Source: Bacteroides stercoris ATCC 43183
GTDB taxonomy: Bacteria; Bacteroidota; Bacteroidia; Bacteroidales; Bacteroidaceae
NCBI RefSeq assembly: GCF_025147325.1
Contig: NZ_CP102262.1
Coordinates: 2,046,001 to 2,110,000 of the forward strand
DNA length: 64,000 nucleotides
Direction: 5' to 3'
Shown: one piece after another, positions 53,122 through 61,776 of the stretch
Layout of the letters: the number at the start of each line of letters is the position of its first letter
Numbering within the stretch: position 1 is the stretch's first letter
Program-made: the position numbers and the translations under genes
Notes under the pieces: generated by a model
What the model was told of the DNA's origin: nothing
Database searches by the model: none
Seen by the model: the letters and a program-made list of their open reading frames with translations, nothing else

Positions 53122-53459
53122 TGGCTAATAATGATATGAGTCGTTGGTGTGTTCTGTATACGGCGGCAAAGTCGGAACGTAAATTAGTGCAGCGCCTGCA
53201 TGCAGCAGGATATATGGCATTTTGTCCTATGCAAATCGTATTCAAGAAGTGGAAAGGACAGACCAAAGAAGTGTTTGCACCTCTGTTCCCCGGCTGTGTT
53301 TTTGTAGAAGAAGCGGCGGGTGTGGAGTCGTTTGTTGCTTCACGGAGTGTTGCTCTTTTGGTAGATACAGAGGGAAAAAATCTATCTATTTGTGCCGATA
53401 AGACTGAACTATCAGCAAAATTTGTACACTTGCTGCAAAATTATAATTTTATTTTTTGA
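53118..53459 (+). CDS. Short NusG-like (UpxY-related) protein lacking KOW
   Basis: A 113-residue protein consisting only of a NusG N-terminal-like domain: SRWCVLYTAAKSERKLVQRL, the PMQIVFKKWKGQTKEV loop and APLFPGCVFV. The KOW part found in the 200-residue UpxY at 11703 is missing, the sequence ending soon after CADKTELSAKFVHLLQNYNF. It overlaps the Wzz gene by four bases (ATGA). It may be a truncated remnant or a regulator acting by binding polymerase without the KOW domain. Confidence 0.8.
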   Translation: MMANNDMSRWCVLYTAAKSERKLVQRLHAAGYMAFCPMQIVFKKWKGQTKEVFAPLFPGCVFVEEAAGVESFVASRSVALLVDTEGKNLSICADKTELSAKFVHLLQNYNFIF

Positions 53460-53550
53460 GGAGAAAAATTTGAAAAAAAAGATACAGATATTTATTAAAC
53501 ATCTAAAATTAGTTGCTTGATTTTATATTGTCTGCTGAACATCCCAAAGT

Positions 53551-53591
53551 ATAACCTTCTGTTTTTATACCAATGAAAGATAGAAGGTTAT
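53551..53591. terminator. Bidirectional terminator between export operon and ROK gene
   Basis: ATAACCTTCT and AGAAGGTTAT form a perfect 10-bp stem between two converging genes, with A/T-rich flanks. Confidence 0.65.
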
Positions 53592-53601
53592 ATTAATGAT
53601 T

Positions 53602-54810
53602 TTAATATTCGAACATTCGGCTTCGTGCCAGCATGCAAGCACCTACAACTCCTGCCTTATCTTTTAATTTTGAAACTGTGATGGCTGAATCTTGGTTTAC
53701 GAGGTTTAGTGAATATTTTCTTATTGCTGTCTTAATAGGTTGGGCTATATAGTCGTCAGTTAATGATAATGTCCCGCCAATAATAACTAATTCGGGATTA
53801 AATATATTAATTAATCCAGCAATTTGTTTACCTAATTTCTGCCCGATTTCCTCTACGATTTCAATGCATAGCAAATCTTCTTTGTTTACGGCAGAGATTA
53901 TTTCGTCCAATGTAAGAGGAAGCTCTTGGCTGTTTGTCCGATTAGACAATATGGAGCACTCACCATTTTTGATACGTTCTTGCAAAATTCTATATATCGC
54001 AGAGCCGGATGCTTCTGTTTCCAGACATCCTTTTTTGCCACAGTGACACAGTATTTCATTGTCAAATACATTGATATGTCCAAATTCTCCGGAAAAACCT
54101 GATTTGCCGGTGTATATTTTGCCATCTATGATAATTCCGATTCCAAGTCCCCAACTAACATTAACGAATATAATGTTTTTTTCTCCTTTCACGCAACCTT
54201 GTAAATATTCACCATAAGTCATGGCGCGGGTGTCGTTATCAATACAAACCTGGTATCCTATTTTTTCAGTTAAAACTTCTGCCAGCGGACACTCAGAGAA
54301 GTTGAACAGGCTGAAACTATATCCTGATTCAGGATTAACTCGTCCGGATATGTTGATATTGATATTTAATATCTTCTCTGTATTGACTTTCGTTTTCTTT
54401 ATAAAAGAACTGATAAGTGTGCATAGCTCTTCCATAGCTTCCGGCGTATTTTCAAATTTGTAGGGGATATTCATCTTTAGTTCCATCATATCACCTTTGA
54501 AATTAATTAAACCGATGTTGACAGCAAACTTTTTGATGTCTACACCGATAAAATATCCGGATTCCGGATTAAGACCATATAAACTTGGGTGTCGCCCACC
54601 ACTGGTTTCTAATTTACCGTAATCATTGATATAGCCATCTTCGCACATCTCACTGATAAATTTGGTAACAGTAGGTATACTTAGATCTAGCTCTTTGGAT
54701 AGATCAGTAATGGTAGAACTCCCATTATATATATAATGTGTAATAATTCTCTTTTTTACGAGAGCACTTTTGCTTCCTAACTCTATTTCTTTTAAAAGTT
54801 GCTGTCTCAT
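53602..54810 (-). CDS. ROK family transcriptional repressor (sialic acid regulon)
   Basis: A 402-residue NagC/XylR-type repressor. The N-terminal winged helix (about 15-75) includes SSTITDLSKELDLSIPTVTKF. The sugar-kinase-like domain has VDIKKFAVNIGLINF, DNDTRAMTYGEYLQG and the zinc motif CHCGKKGCLE. Transcribed divergently from yhcH and the nan operon, with palindromes in the intergenic regions, so it is very likely their regulator; N-acetylmannosamine or its phosphate would be the natural effector, by inference. Confidence 0.88.
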   Translation of the reverse strand: MRQQLLKEIELGSKSALVKKRIITHYIYNGSSTITDLSKELDLSIPTVTKFISEMCEDGYINDYGKLETSGGRHPSLYGLNPESGYFIGVDIKKFAVNIGLINFKGDMMELKMNIPYKFENTPEAMEELCTLISSFIKKTKVNTEKILNININISGRVNPESGYSFSLFNFSECPLAEVLTEKIGYQVCIDNDTRAMTYGEYLQGCVKGEKNIIFVNVSWGLGIGIIIDGKIYTGKSGFSGEFGHINVFDNEILCHCGKKGCLETEASGSAIYRILQERIKNGECSILSNRTNSQELPLTLDEIISAVNKEDLLCIEIVEEIGQKLGKQIAGLINIFNPELVIIGGTLSLTDDYIAQPIKTAIRKYSLNLVNQDSAITVSKLKDKAGVVGACMLARSRMFEY

Positions 54811-54833
54811 ATTTTCTGTTGATTGATTTTCTA

Positions 54834-54841
54834 CAAAGATA
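54834..54841 (-). promoter_or_regulatory. Candidate -7 element for the ROK gene
   Basis: CAAAGATA reads TATCTTTG, 24 bases before the ROK start; the palindrome at 54863-54890 covers the place of its -33 region. Confidence 0.5.
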
Positions 54842-54862
54842 ATAAATTTAGTTTTATATTTT

Positions 54863-54890
54863 ATATATAATAAAATAATTTATTATATAT
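54863..54890. promoter_or_regulatory. ROK operator candidate 1
   Basis: ATATATAATAAA, ATAA, TTTATTATATAT: a perfect 12-bp inverted repeat with a four-base spacer, between the divergent ROK and yhcH promoters. The -7 element TATATTTG of yhcH follows at 54914-54921. Confidence 0.65.
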
Positions 54891-54913
54891 GCCTTTTATA
54901 TTAAATTAATTTC

Positions 54914-54921
54914 TATATTTG
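54914..54921 (+). promoter_or_regulatory. -7 element of yhcH
   Basis: TATATTTG, 38 bases before the yhcH ATG. The same octamer occurs at 55580-55587 before the transporter gene. Confidence 0.55.
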
Positions 54922-54958
54922 CTTCGGAATTTTTATATAGAACTAAAAAATAGAAAAA

Positions 54959-55405
54959 ATGATTGTATCAAATTTGCAGAATAGCAGTAGGATAGAGGTG
55001 CTTCATCCTTTGTTTAAAACTCTTTTTGATTATGTAAAAAGTCATGATTTACTTCATGCGGAATTAGGACGTATTGATATTGACGGTGATAATTTATTTA
55101 TTATGAATATCAATCCTGAATGTGTTGAACAAGATAAACAAGTGTTGGAGGTTCATCGTACTTATATTGATGTACATATTCTTTTGCAAGGTATAGAGAG
55201 GATTGGATGGAAGGCTTTTGAAGATGTAAATCTGGAAGTTAAACCTTATGAAAAAGAGGGAGACTGTGCCTTGTTTTCGGATAGTGCAACTACATGGATT
55301 GATTTGTATCCTGGTCAGTTTATGATTGTATATCCAGAGGATCCTCATGCACCCATAATTGGTCAGGGAAAAATCCGTAAGTTAATCGCTAAGGTAAAGA
55401 TTTGA
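54959..55405 (+). CDS. YhcH/YjgK/YiaL family (NanQ-like) protein
   Basis: A 148-residue cupin-like beta-barrel protein. Conserved parts are EVHRTYIDVHILLQGIERIGW (about 60-80), DVNLEVKPYEKEGDCALF and PEDPHAPI near 126-133. The family is linked to sialic acid anomerisation. It is encoded just before the nan genes, and a terminator (55440-55486) separates it from them, so it can be expressed on its own. Confidence 0.88.
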   Translation: MIVSNLQNSSRIEVLHPLFKTLFDYVKSHDLLHAELGRIDIDGDNLFIMNINPECVEQDKQVLEVHRTYIDVHILLQGIERIGWKAFEDVNLEVKPYEKEGDCALFSDSATTWIDLYPGQFMIVYPEDPHAPIIGQGKIRKLIAKVKI

Positions 55406-55439
55406 AAATAGTTGGTATTAGGTTGGTGAGGTGAAAGGC

Positions 55440-55486
55440 ATGGCGTAAGTTAGATGCATAGTCTATTCTTCTTACGCCATTTTTTA
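55440..55486 (+). terminator. Terminator after yhcH
   Basis: ATGGCGTAAG and CTTACGCCAT pair perfectly, followed by TTTTTT. Confidence 0.85.
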
Positions 55487-55530
55487 TTTGTATTCACTTA
55501 TTATTCGTATATTTTTAATTATTACCCTGT

Positions 55531-55554
55531 ATTTAATAAAATAAATTATTAAAT
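55531..55554. promoter_or_regulatory. ROK operator candidate 2
   Basis: ATTTAATAAA, ATAA, ATTATTAAAT: the same design and central AATAAAATAA as operator candidate 1, with one mismatch between the arms. Confidence 0.6.
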
Positions 55555-55561
55555 ATTTTGC

Positions 55562-55587
55562 ATATAATAAAATGATTGATATATTTG
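55562..55587 (+). promoter_or_regulatory. nan operon -7 element overlapping a third operator-like site
   Basis: ATATAATAAAATGATTGATA at 55562 repeats the left arm and spacer of operator candidate 1 with a weaker right arm. TATATTTG (55580-55587) at its edge is the -7 element for the nanT-nanA-nanE-sialidase operon. Confidence 0.55.
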
Positions 55588-55623
55588 CATCAAAATTAAA
55601 TAATATAGTTTTAACTAAAGATT

Positions 55624-56859
55624 ATGAAAAACAAAAATCTGTATCCTTGGGTAGTAGTTGCTTTATTATGGGTGGTTGCTCTACTCAATTACATGGATCG
55701 CCAAATGCTTTCTACTATGCAAGAGGCAATGAAGGTTGATATTGTAGAATTGAATAAAGCAGAAGCCTTTGGAGCTCTAATGGCTATCTTTTTATGGATT
55801 TACGGTTTTATGAGTCCTGTTGCCGGTATGATTGCTGACCGTTTTAGTCGTAAGTGGTTGGTTGTCGGAAGTTTGTTTGTTTGGTCTGCTGTTACATATT
55901 TGATGGGGTATGCAGATGATTTTCATGAACTGTATTGGCTTCGTGCTGTGATGGGAATCAGTGAAGCGCTTTATATACCTTCTGCTTTATCTCTTATTGC
56001 TGATTGGCATCAAGGTAAATCCCGTTCATTGGCTATTGGGGTGCATATGACCGGACTTTATGTAGGGCAAGCTATTGGTGGATTCGGTGCTACGGTGGCA
56101 GCTATCTTCTCTTGGCATTCCACATTTCATTGGTTTGGTGTAATAGGTATTATTTATTCCTTGATTTTGGTTGTTACTTTGCGGGAGAATCCTGCCCATA
56201 CTTTGGTAAAAGAGAGACCAATAGCGTTGGGAGAAAAGAAACCGTCTTTATTTAGCGGGCTTAGTGTACTTTTCTCTACATGTGCTTTTTGGATTATTCT
56301 TTTCTATTTTGCAGCTCCGAGCCTTCCCGGTTGGGCAACTAAAAACTGGTTACCGACATTATTTTCCGAAAGTTTGAATATTCCTATGTCTGAAGCCGGT
56401 CCGATTTCTACTATTACAATTGCTTTTTCTTCGTTTATCGGGGTTATTGTAGGAGGTATTTTATCTGACCGATGGGTGCAAAAGAATATCAGAGGACGTG
56501 TTTATACAGGAGCCATCGGATTGGGATTGACGATTCCTGCATTAATGCTGTTGGGGTTTGGACACAGCTTTGTAGCTATTATTGGTGCCGGACTGCTTTT
56601 CGGTATTGGTTTTGGTGTTTTCGATGCTAATAATATGCCTATTCTTTGTCAGTTCGTTTCGGCAAAATATCGTGGTACCGCCTATGGTATTATGAATATG
56701 ACAGGTGTATTTGCTGGGGCTGCTGTTACCGAATTATTGGGAAGATGGACAGATGGTGGAAACTTGGGACAAGGATTTGCTATGCTCAGTGTTATAGTGT
56801 TGGTAGCTTTGGCTTTACAACTTTACTTCCTTCATCCTAAGACAGATAATATGGAATAA
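55624..56859 (+). CDS. nanT: MFS sialic acid transporter
   Basis: A 411-residue inner-membrane protein with 12 hydrophobic segments, of the anion:cation symporter branch of the MFS. YMDRQMLSTMQEAM near residue 24 and GMIADRFSRKWLVVG around 72-86 are characteristic of this branch. It begins the nan operon, so N-acetylneuraminate is the expected substrate. Confidence 0.85.
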   Translation: MKNKNLYPWVVVALLWVVALLNYMDRQMLSTMQEAMKVDIVELNKAEAFGALMAIFLWIYGFMSPVAGMIADRFSRKWLVVGSLFVWSAVTYLMGYADDFHELYWLRAVMGISEALYIPSALSLIADWHQGKSRSLAIGVHMTGLYVGQAIGGFGATVAAIFSWHSTFHWFGVIGIIYSLILVVTLRENPAHTLVKERPIALGEKKPSLFSGLSVLFSTCAFWIILFYFAAPSLPGWATKNWLPTLFSESLNIPMSEAGPISTITIAFSSFIGVIVGGILSDRWVQKNIRGRVYTGAIGLGLTIPALMLLGFGHSFVAIIGAGLLFGIGFGVFDANNMPILCQFVSAKYRGTAYGIMNMTGVFAGAAVTELLGRWTDGGNLGQGFAMLSVIVLVALALQLYFLHPKTDNME

Positions 56860-56892
56860 CAATAAGATTAACGAAGTTAAAAAATAAAAAGT

Positions 56893-57810
56893 ATGGAAAA
56901 GATTATTGGTTTGATTGATGCGCCTTTTACTCCGTTTTATGAAAATGGAGAAGTAAACTATGAACCTATTGAAATCTATGCAAAGATGTTGCAGAAGAAT
57001 GGTCTTCAAGGAGTATTCATTAACGGTTCTTCCGGCGAGGGATATATGTTGACTGAAGAAGAACGTATGAAACTTGCCGAACGCTGGGTATCTGTAGCGC
57101 CTGCCGGATTTAAGGTAATTGTTCATGTGGGAAGTTGCTGTGTTAAAGCAAGCCGTATGTTGGCGGAACATGCACAGAAGATTGGAGCTACAGCTATTGG
57201 AGCGATGGCCCCACCGTTCCCTAAAATTGGCCGAGTGGAAGAATTGGTAAAGTATATTGAAGAGATTGCAGCAGGTGCTCCCGAACTACCTTTCTATTAT
57301 TATCATATTCCTGCCTTCAACGGTGCTTTCCTGCCTATGGTTAAGCTACTGGAAGCGGTTGATGGACGTGTACCTAATTTTGCCGGTATTAAATATACTT
57401 TCGAGAGTATGTATGAGTACAATCAGTGCCGTCTTTATAAGAATGGAAAGTACGATATGCTTCATGGTCAGGATGAAACGATACTTCCTTGTTTGGCTAT
57501 GGGAGGTGCACAAGGTGGTATTGGCGGTACTACCAACTATAATGGAAAAGAACTGGTAGGTATCATTGATGCTTGGAAGGCCGGTGACCTTGAATTGGCG
57601 CGTGAACGTCAAAATTTCTCACAAGAGGTGATTAATGTTATTTGTCATTTTCGTGGAAATATAGTGGGCGGTAAACGTATAATGAAACTTATTGGCCTTG
57701 ACTTGGGTAAGAATCGCACTCCATTCCAAAATATGACCGATGAAGAAGAGTACCAAATGAAAGCAGAGCTTGAAGCTATTCATTTCTTTGAACGTTGCAA
57801 TAAATTCTAA
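56893..57810 (+). CDS. nanA: N-acetylneuraminate lyase
   Basis: A 305-residue TIM-barrel aldolase splitting sialic acid into N-acetylmannosamine and pyruvate. INGSSGEGYMLTEEER (about 46-61) is the pyruvate-binding motif, FYYYHIPAFNG contains the catalytic Tyr, and FAGIKYTFES contains the Schiff-base Lys. GGAQGGIGGTTNY near 203-215 also fits NanA. Confidence 0.95.
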   Translation: MEKIIGLIDAPFTPFYENGEVNYEPIEIYAKMLQKNGLQGVFINGSSGEGYMLTEEERMKLAERWVSVAPAGFKVIVHVGSCCVKASRMLAEHAQKIGATAIGAMAPPFPKIGRVEELVKYIEEIAAGAPELPFYYYHIPAFNGAFLPMVKLLEAVDGRVPNFAGIKYTFESMYEYNQCRLYKNGKYDMLHGQDETILPCLAMGGAQGGIGGTTNYNGKELVGIIDAWKAGDLELARERQNFSQEVINVICHFRGNIVGGKRIMKLIGLDLGKNRTPFQNMTDEEEYQMKAELEAIHFFERCNKF

Positions 57811-57823
57811 AATCTGATAAACT

Positions 57824-58999
57824 ATGAATGTAACGGATTATTTAACCTCATGGTCTGCATCCTATCGCTATGATTTCACCGAGAATATTATGCCTTTTTG
57901 GATGCACTATGGTCTTGACCGTAAGCATGGTGGGGTATATACTTGCATTGATCGTGATGGCCGTTTGATGGATACAACGAAATCAGTATGGTTTCAGGGA
58001 CGTTTTGGATTTATTGCAGCTTATGCTTATAATAACATTGAACAGAAATCGGAATGGCTTGCGGCATCTAAGAGTTGTATCGATTTTATAGAAAAATATT
58101 GTTTTGATGCAGACGGACATATGTACTTTGAAGTTACTGAAAACGGTACTCCTTTGCGTAAACGTCGCTATGTGTTTTCTGAGTGTTTTGCTGTCATTGC
58201 CATGTCAGAATACGCTATTGCATCAGGAGATAAAACTTATGCTGAAAAGGCTTTAGCGCTTTTCAAACGTATACAAAGGTTTCTTTCCACCCCCGGTTTT
58301 TTGGAACCCAAGTATCTGCCTACACTACAGGCTCGCGGACATTCTATTACGATGATTCTTATCAATACAGCCTCTCGTGTTCGTGCTGCTATTTCCGATC
58401 CGACACTTGACACACAAATTGATGAATCGCTTGCGGCTATCCGAAAGTACTTTATTCATCCCGAATTTAAGGCATTGCTTGAAATGGTGGGAAAAGATGG
58501 AGAGTTCATTGATACTTGTAACGGGCGTGTCATTAATCCGGGACATTGTATTGAGACTTCCTGGTTTATTTTAGAAGAAGCCCGCTATCGTAACTGGGAT
58601 AAAGATTTGGTGCAAATGGCTCTTCAGATTCTTGACTGGTCTTGGGAATGGGGTTGGGATGAAGAACATGGCGGTATAATAAACTTCCGGGACTGCCGCA
58701 ATTTCCCCGCACAGGATTATTCTCAGGATATGAAATTCTGGTGGCCGCAGACCGAGGCTATTATCGCCACTCTTTATGCTTATCAGGCAACTCACGATGA
58801 AAAATACCTTGCCATGCATAAACAGATAAGTGATTGGACATACGCTCATTTCCCTGATAAGGAATATGGTGAGTGGTATGGGTATCTGCACCGTGACGGT
58901 ACAGTGGCACAACCTGCTAAAGGTAATTTGTTTAAGGGCCCTTTCCATATACCTCGCATGATGATTCGTAGTTATATGCTGTGCCAGGAGCTGCTGTAA
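57824..58999 (+). CDS. nanE: N-acylglucosamine 2-epimerase (NanE type)
   Basis: A 391-residue alpha-toroid epimerase of the AGE family converting N-acetylmannosamine to N-acetylglucosamine. Motifs: WMHYGLDRKHGGVYTCIDRD (about 26-45), RGHSITMILINTASR, GHCIETSWFILEEAR, and WEWGWDEEHGGIINF near 283-297. B. fragilis uses this renin-binding-protein-like type together with the lyase. Confidence 0.94.
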   Translation: MNVTDYLTSWSASYRYDFTENIMPFWMHYGLDRKHGGVYTCIDRDGRLMDTTKSVWFQGRFGFIAAYAYNNIEQKSEWLAASKSCIDFIEKYCFDADGHMYFEVTENGTPLRKRRYVFSECFAVIAMSEYAIASGDKTYAEKALALFKRIQRFLSTPGFLEPKYLPTLQARGHSITMILINTASRVRAAISDPTLDTQIDESLAAIRKYFIHPEFKALLEMVGKDGEFIDTCNGRVINPGHCIETSWFILEEARYRNWDKDLVQMALQILDWSWEWGWDEEHGGIINFRDCRNFPAQDYSQDMKFWWPQTEAIIATLYAYQATHDEKYLAMHKQISDWTYAHFPDKEYGEWYGYLHRDGTVAQPAKGNLFKGPFHIPRMMIRSYMLCQELL

Positions 59000-59037
59000 G
59001 TGATGTTTTTATCTTCATTTATAAATATTATGTGTAC

Positions 59038-60195
59038 ATGTTGAAAAGTCTATTCATAGCGTTTTTTTTATCTTTTCCTTTCTTTATTAAAGGAGAAGCG
59101 CAAACAACAGAACAATCAAAGTCTTCCGGACTGAAGAAGTGTACTGTCTTTACTGCTGGGGATGATAATGTGAACAGTTATCGTATTCCCTCATTATTAA
59201 CAGCCAAAGATGGTACATTGCTTGTTTTTTGTGAGGCACGTAGGGATAGTTGGCGAGATAAAAGTCGTACTGATATTGTAGTGAAGCGAAGTGAGGATAT
59301 AGGGAAAACATGGTCCATTATGCAAGATTTGACACAAGGTACTACCGGTGCTTATATGGATCCTACTCCGATTCTTGATTCAATTACTGGACGCATTTTT
59401 TTATTTACTACTTTTTGGCCAGCGGAAGATCATTCCGGAGCAAAGAATCGTGCTATTCTTATTACTTCGGGTGATAATGGCAAAACTTGGTCTTTACCTG
59501 TAGATGTTACATCTGCGATTATTCCGGCGGGCTATCATATTGTTGGTTTTGGTCCGGGAGCAGGATTACAGATGTCTGGAGAACGGTTTAAGGAACGATT
59601 GATTTTACCGACCCGTGTAGTTGATTTCAAAAGAAAAAGTGCTCATAACGTAGCAATATATTCTGATAATCATGGCCAGACATGGGCAATGGGTGGTAAG
59701 GGCGATACCGGTGATGAATTTCAGATAGCCGAATCCCCTGCCGGAACATTAGTCTATAACGCTCGTATACCGGGAGCGCGTATGGTGGCATATAGTGTTG
59801 ATGGTGGAACTACTTGGAGTAAAGCGATAAAAGAACCGACCTTACCGGGAGTCTCTAAAGGATGTCAGGCTGGTGTTTTGGGAAAAGGAAGAGAACTCTA
59901 TTTTTCTGGAATCAGAGGAAAAGCTGAAACACCGGAATATGATGAACGTGTAGGGCTCGCTTTGTATAAAAGTAGTGATGGTGGAAAGACATGGAACAAT
60001 GGAATTCAATTATATGATAAAGCTTCAGGTTACAGTTGTATGTCTTTCTTGCCTGATGGCAGGATGGCGATTATATTTGAAACGGCAGATACTCCGGGGT
60101 TTACCCGTAAATCATTGCCTGGTATCAAACCTCTTAAGCGTCCGGCTGGTTGGATGAGATTGGACTTACTTATACTTCCTATTATTAATCTTTAA
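59038..60195 (+). CDS. Exported sialidase (BNR/Asp-box, GH33-like)
   Basis: A 385-residue exo-alpha-sialidase with a signal peptide from MLKSLFIAFFLSFPFF to about GEAQ. The SYRIP motif (arginine of the triad) is near residue 44. Five Asp boxes are visible (for example SEDIGKTW, SGDNGKTW, SDNHGQTW, SVDGGTTW, SSDGGKTW), NARIPG carries another triad Arg, and SGYSCM contains the probable nucleophile Tyr. A frame opening at 58981 overlaps nanE and would spoil the signal peptide, so the later start is used. Confidence 0.92.
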   Translation: MLKSLFIAFFLSFPFFIKGEAQTTEQSKSSGLKKCTVFTAGDDNVNSYRIPSLLTAKDGTLLVFCEARRDSWRDKSRTDIVVKRSEDIGKTWSIMQDLTQGTTGAYMDPTPILDSITGRIFLFTTFWPAEDHSGAKNRAILITSGDNGKTWSLPVDVTSAIIPAGYHIVGFGPGAGLQMSGERFKERLILPTRVVDFKRKSAHNVAIYSDNHGQTWAMGGKGDTGDEFQIAESPAGTLVYNARIPGARMVAYSVDGGTTWSKAIKEPTLPGVSKGCQAGVLGKGRELYFSGIRGKAETPEYDERVGLALYKSSDGGKTWNNGIQLYDKASGYSCMSFLPDGRMAIIFETADTPGFTRKSLPGIKPLKRPAGWMRLDLLILPIINL

Positions 60196-60205
60196 TTTTA
60201 TATTT

Positions 60206-61498
60206 ATGAAAAACTTTTTTTGTACTATGAGTATCGTTATGAGCTTGCTTGTTTTTACAGCTTGTTCAGATGATAGTGTCAATGATTTTTCACCAGTTCC
60301 CTATCCTGATGAGGTGGAGCCGGAAGAACCGACACCCGATCCGACACCTGACCCGGATGACCCGACTCTTGATCCAGATCCGGTATGGAAAGTAACTTCA
60401 ACAACTACTGTTTTTAATTCTAAAGTAAGTACGGACGTTTCTTATCGTGTGCCTGCTGTTGCAGTTACAAAAGCTGGTACTATACTCGTTTTTTGTGAAA
60501 CTCGTTATGGTACTTGGATGGATAAATCAGGGCGTACGGATATTCTCATGAAGCGTAGTACGGATAAGGGAGCTACCTGGACAGAAAAGAACATAACAGA
60601 ACAAGTTACTTCTTCAAAACTCTCTTATATGGATCCGACAGTTGTGGTTGATCAGACTACCGGAAAAATTTTCCTTTTCACCTCTTTATGGGATGCAGTT
60701 GGTAAACCTTCTGCCCAACAAGGTTATAACAACAGAGCAATCATGTATATCTCTGAAGATGATGGTATAACCTGGACAAGGAAAGATCTCACGGATGAAG
60801 TTCATATCGGCATATATAGTGGTTTTACAAGAATGATTGGTAGTTTTGGTCCTGGTTCCGGTGTACAAATGACCAATGAAATGTATAAGGACCGTTTGAT
60901 TGTTCCTATGCGTTCATTTAAGGTTGATGCGGATAAGGGAACCGTTTCCAATGGTGGAAATACCGCTATGTATTCAGACGATCATGGTGTTACCTGGCAA
61001 ACGGGTCAACCTAATAAATCGGGTGAATGGACGGTTACTGAGGCTCCTGACGGCGCATTGATTGGTAATATCCGATATAAGGGATATAGGCAAAACTATT
61101 ACAGTACAGATGGTGGCGCTAAGTGGCCAGGAGTTTCGGATTATCCGGCATCACAGTTGCCAACTCCGGAAAAAGGTTGTGCAGGAAGTGTTATAGTGAA
61201 AGATAATTGGTTGTACTATTGCGGAGCGAAAGGAATCTCTGAAACAAGCTCGCATGATGACCGTGGTATACTATATCTTGCTAAAGCAAAATTCTTTGAT
61301 GGACATTCACATACATTTAATGCTGCAGATCATATGGTACTTTATGATAAAGCAGCGGGATATACTTGTATGGCATTATTGCCAGATGGTGATTTGGTTA
61401 TTATTGCAGAACTTGGTGACTTGCCCGGATTTACAAAAGCCTCAACTAGACCGGAAGGATGGATAAGATTGCAATTGTTTATATTATCTTCTAAATAA
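60206..61498 (+). CDS. Surface lipoprotein sialidase (BNR/Asp-box, GH33-like)
   Basis: A 430-residue paralogue of the preceding sialidase, but with a lipoprotein signal (lipobox VFTAC followed by SDDS) and a Pro/Asp/Glu-rich linker at about residues 35-60. The acidic residues after the cysteine match the Bacteroides lipoprotein export pattern, so it is probably on the outside of the cell. SYRVP, Asp boxes (STDKGATW, SEDDGITW, SDDHGVTW) and AAGYTCM are present. The last box reads STDGGAKW. Confidence 0.92.
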   Translation: MKNFFCTMSIVMSLLVFTACSDDSVNDFSPVPYPDEVEPEEPTPDPTPDPDDPTLDPDPVWKVTSTTTVFNSKVSTDVSYRVPAVAVTKAGTILVFCETRYGTWMDKSGRTDILMKRSTDKGATWTEKNITEQVTSSKLSYMDPTVVVDQTTGKIFLFTSLWDAVGKPSAQQGYNNRAIMYISEDDGITWTRKDLTDEVHIGIYSGFTRMIGSFGPGSGVQMTNEMYKDRLIVPMRSFKVDADKGTVSNGGNTAMYSDDHGVTWQTGQPNKSGEWTVTEAPDGALIGNIRYKGYRQNYYSTDGGAKWPGVSDYPASQLPTPEKGCAGSVIVKDNWLYYCGAKGISETSSHDDRGILYLAKAKFFDGHSHTFNAADHMVLYDKAAGYTCMALLPDGDLVIIAELGDLPGFTKASTRPEGWIRLQLFILSSK

Positions 61499-61776
61499 CC
61501 TGTTTTTCGGTGTGAAACTAAATATTTCAAACAGATGCGCAAAGATAATGTAATCTTGCTAAAAATCAAATGGTTATAAAACATATTTTCTTAGCAAGGG
61601 TAGAAAAGGAAGCAAGAAAAAGCATATTTGGGTGAGAGTTAAGTTACCAAATCGTAACTCAGCCCAAAATGCGTCAAATACACTATTAATATATTATATT
61701 ACAGCGACTTGCACAACTTTGCATAATCTTTAATAACTCAATAGTAATTAAATTTGTAACTAAAAAAAGTTGAGTT
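61499..61776. other. Junction between nan cluster and integrative element
   Basis: No gene. TTTGC occurs at 61718-61722 in the context GCACAACTTTGC. A -7 element TAAATTTG (61749-61756) precedes the integrase. An attachment site could lie here, but its partner is outside the window. Confidence 0.4.

Noticed and set aside
61540..61549. -7-like element CAAAGATA facing left after the sialidase
   Set aside because: It would drive antisense transcription into the sialidase gene and has no -33 partner; probably chance in AT-rich DNA.
61711..61722. CTnDOT-like attachment core (GTAnnTTTGC)
   Set aside because: Only the TTTGC part matches; two of the three GTA bases differ, and the partner site is outside the window.
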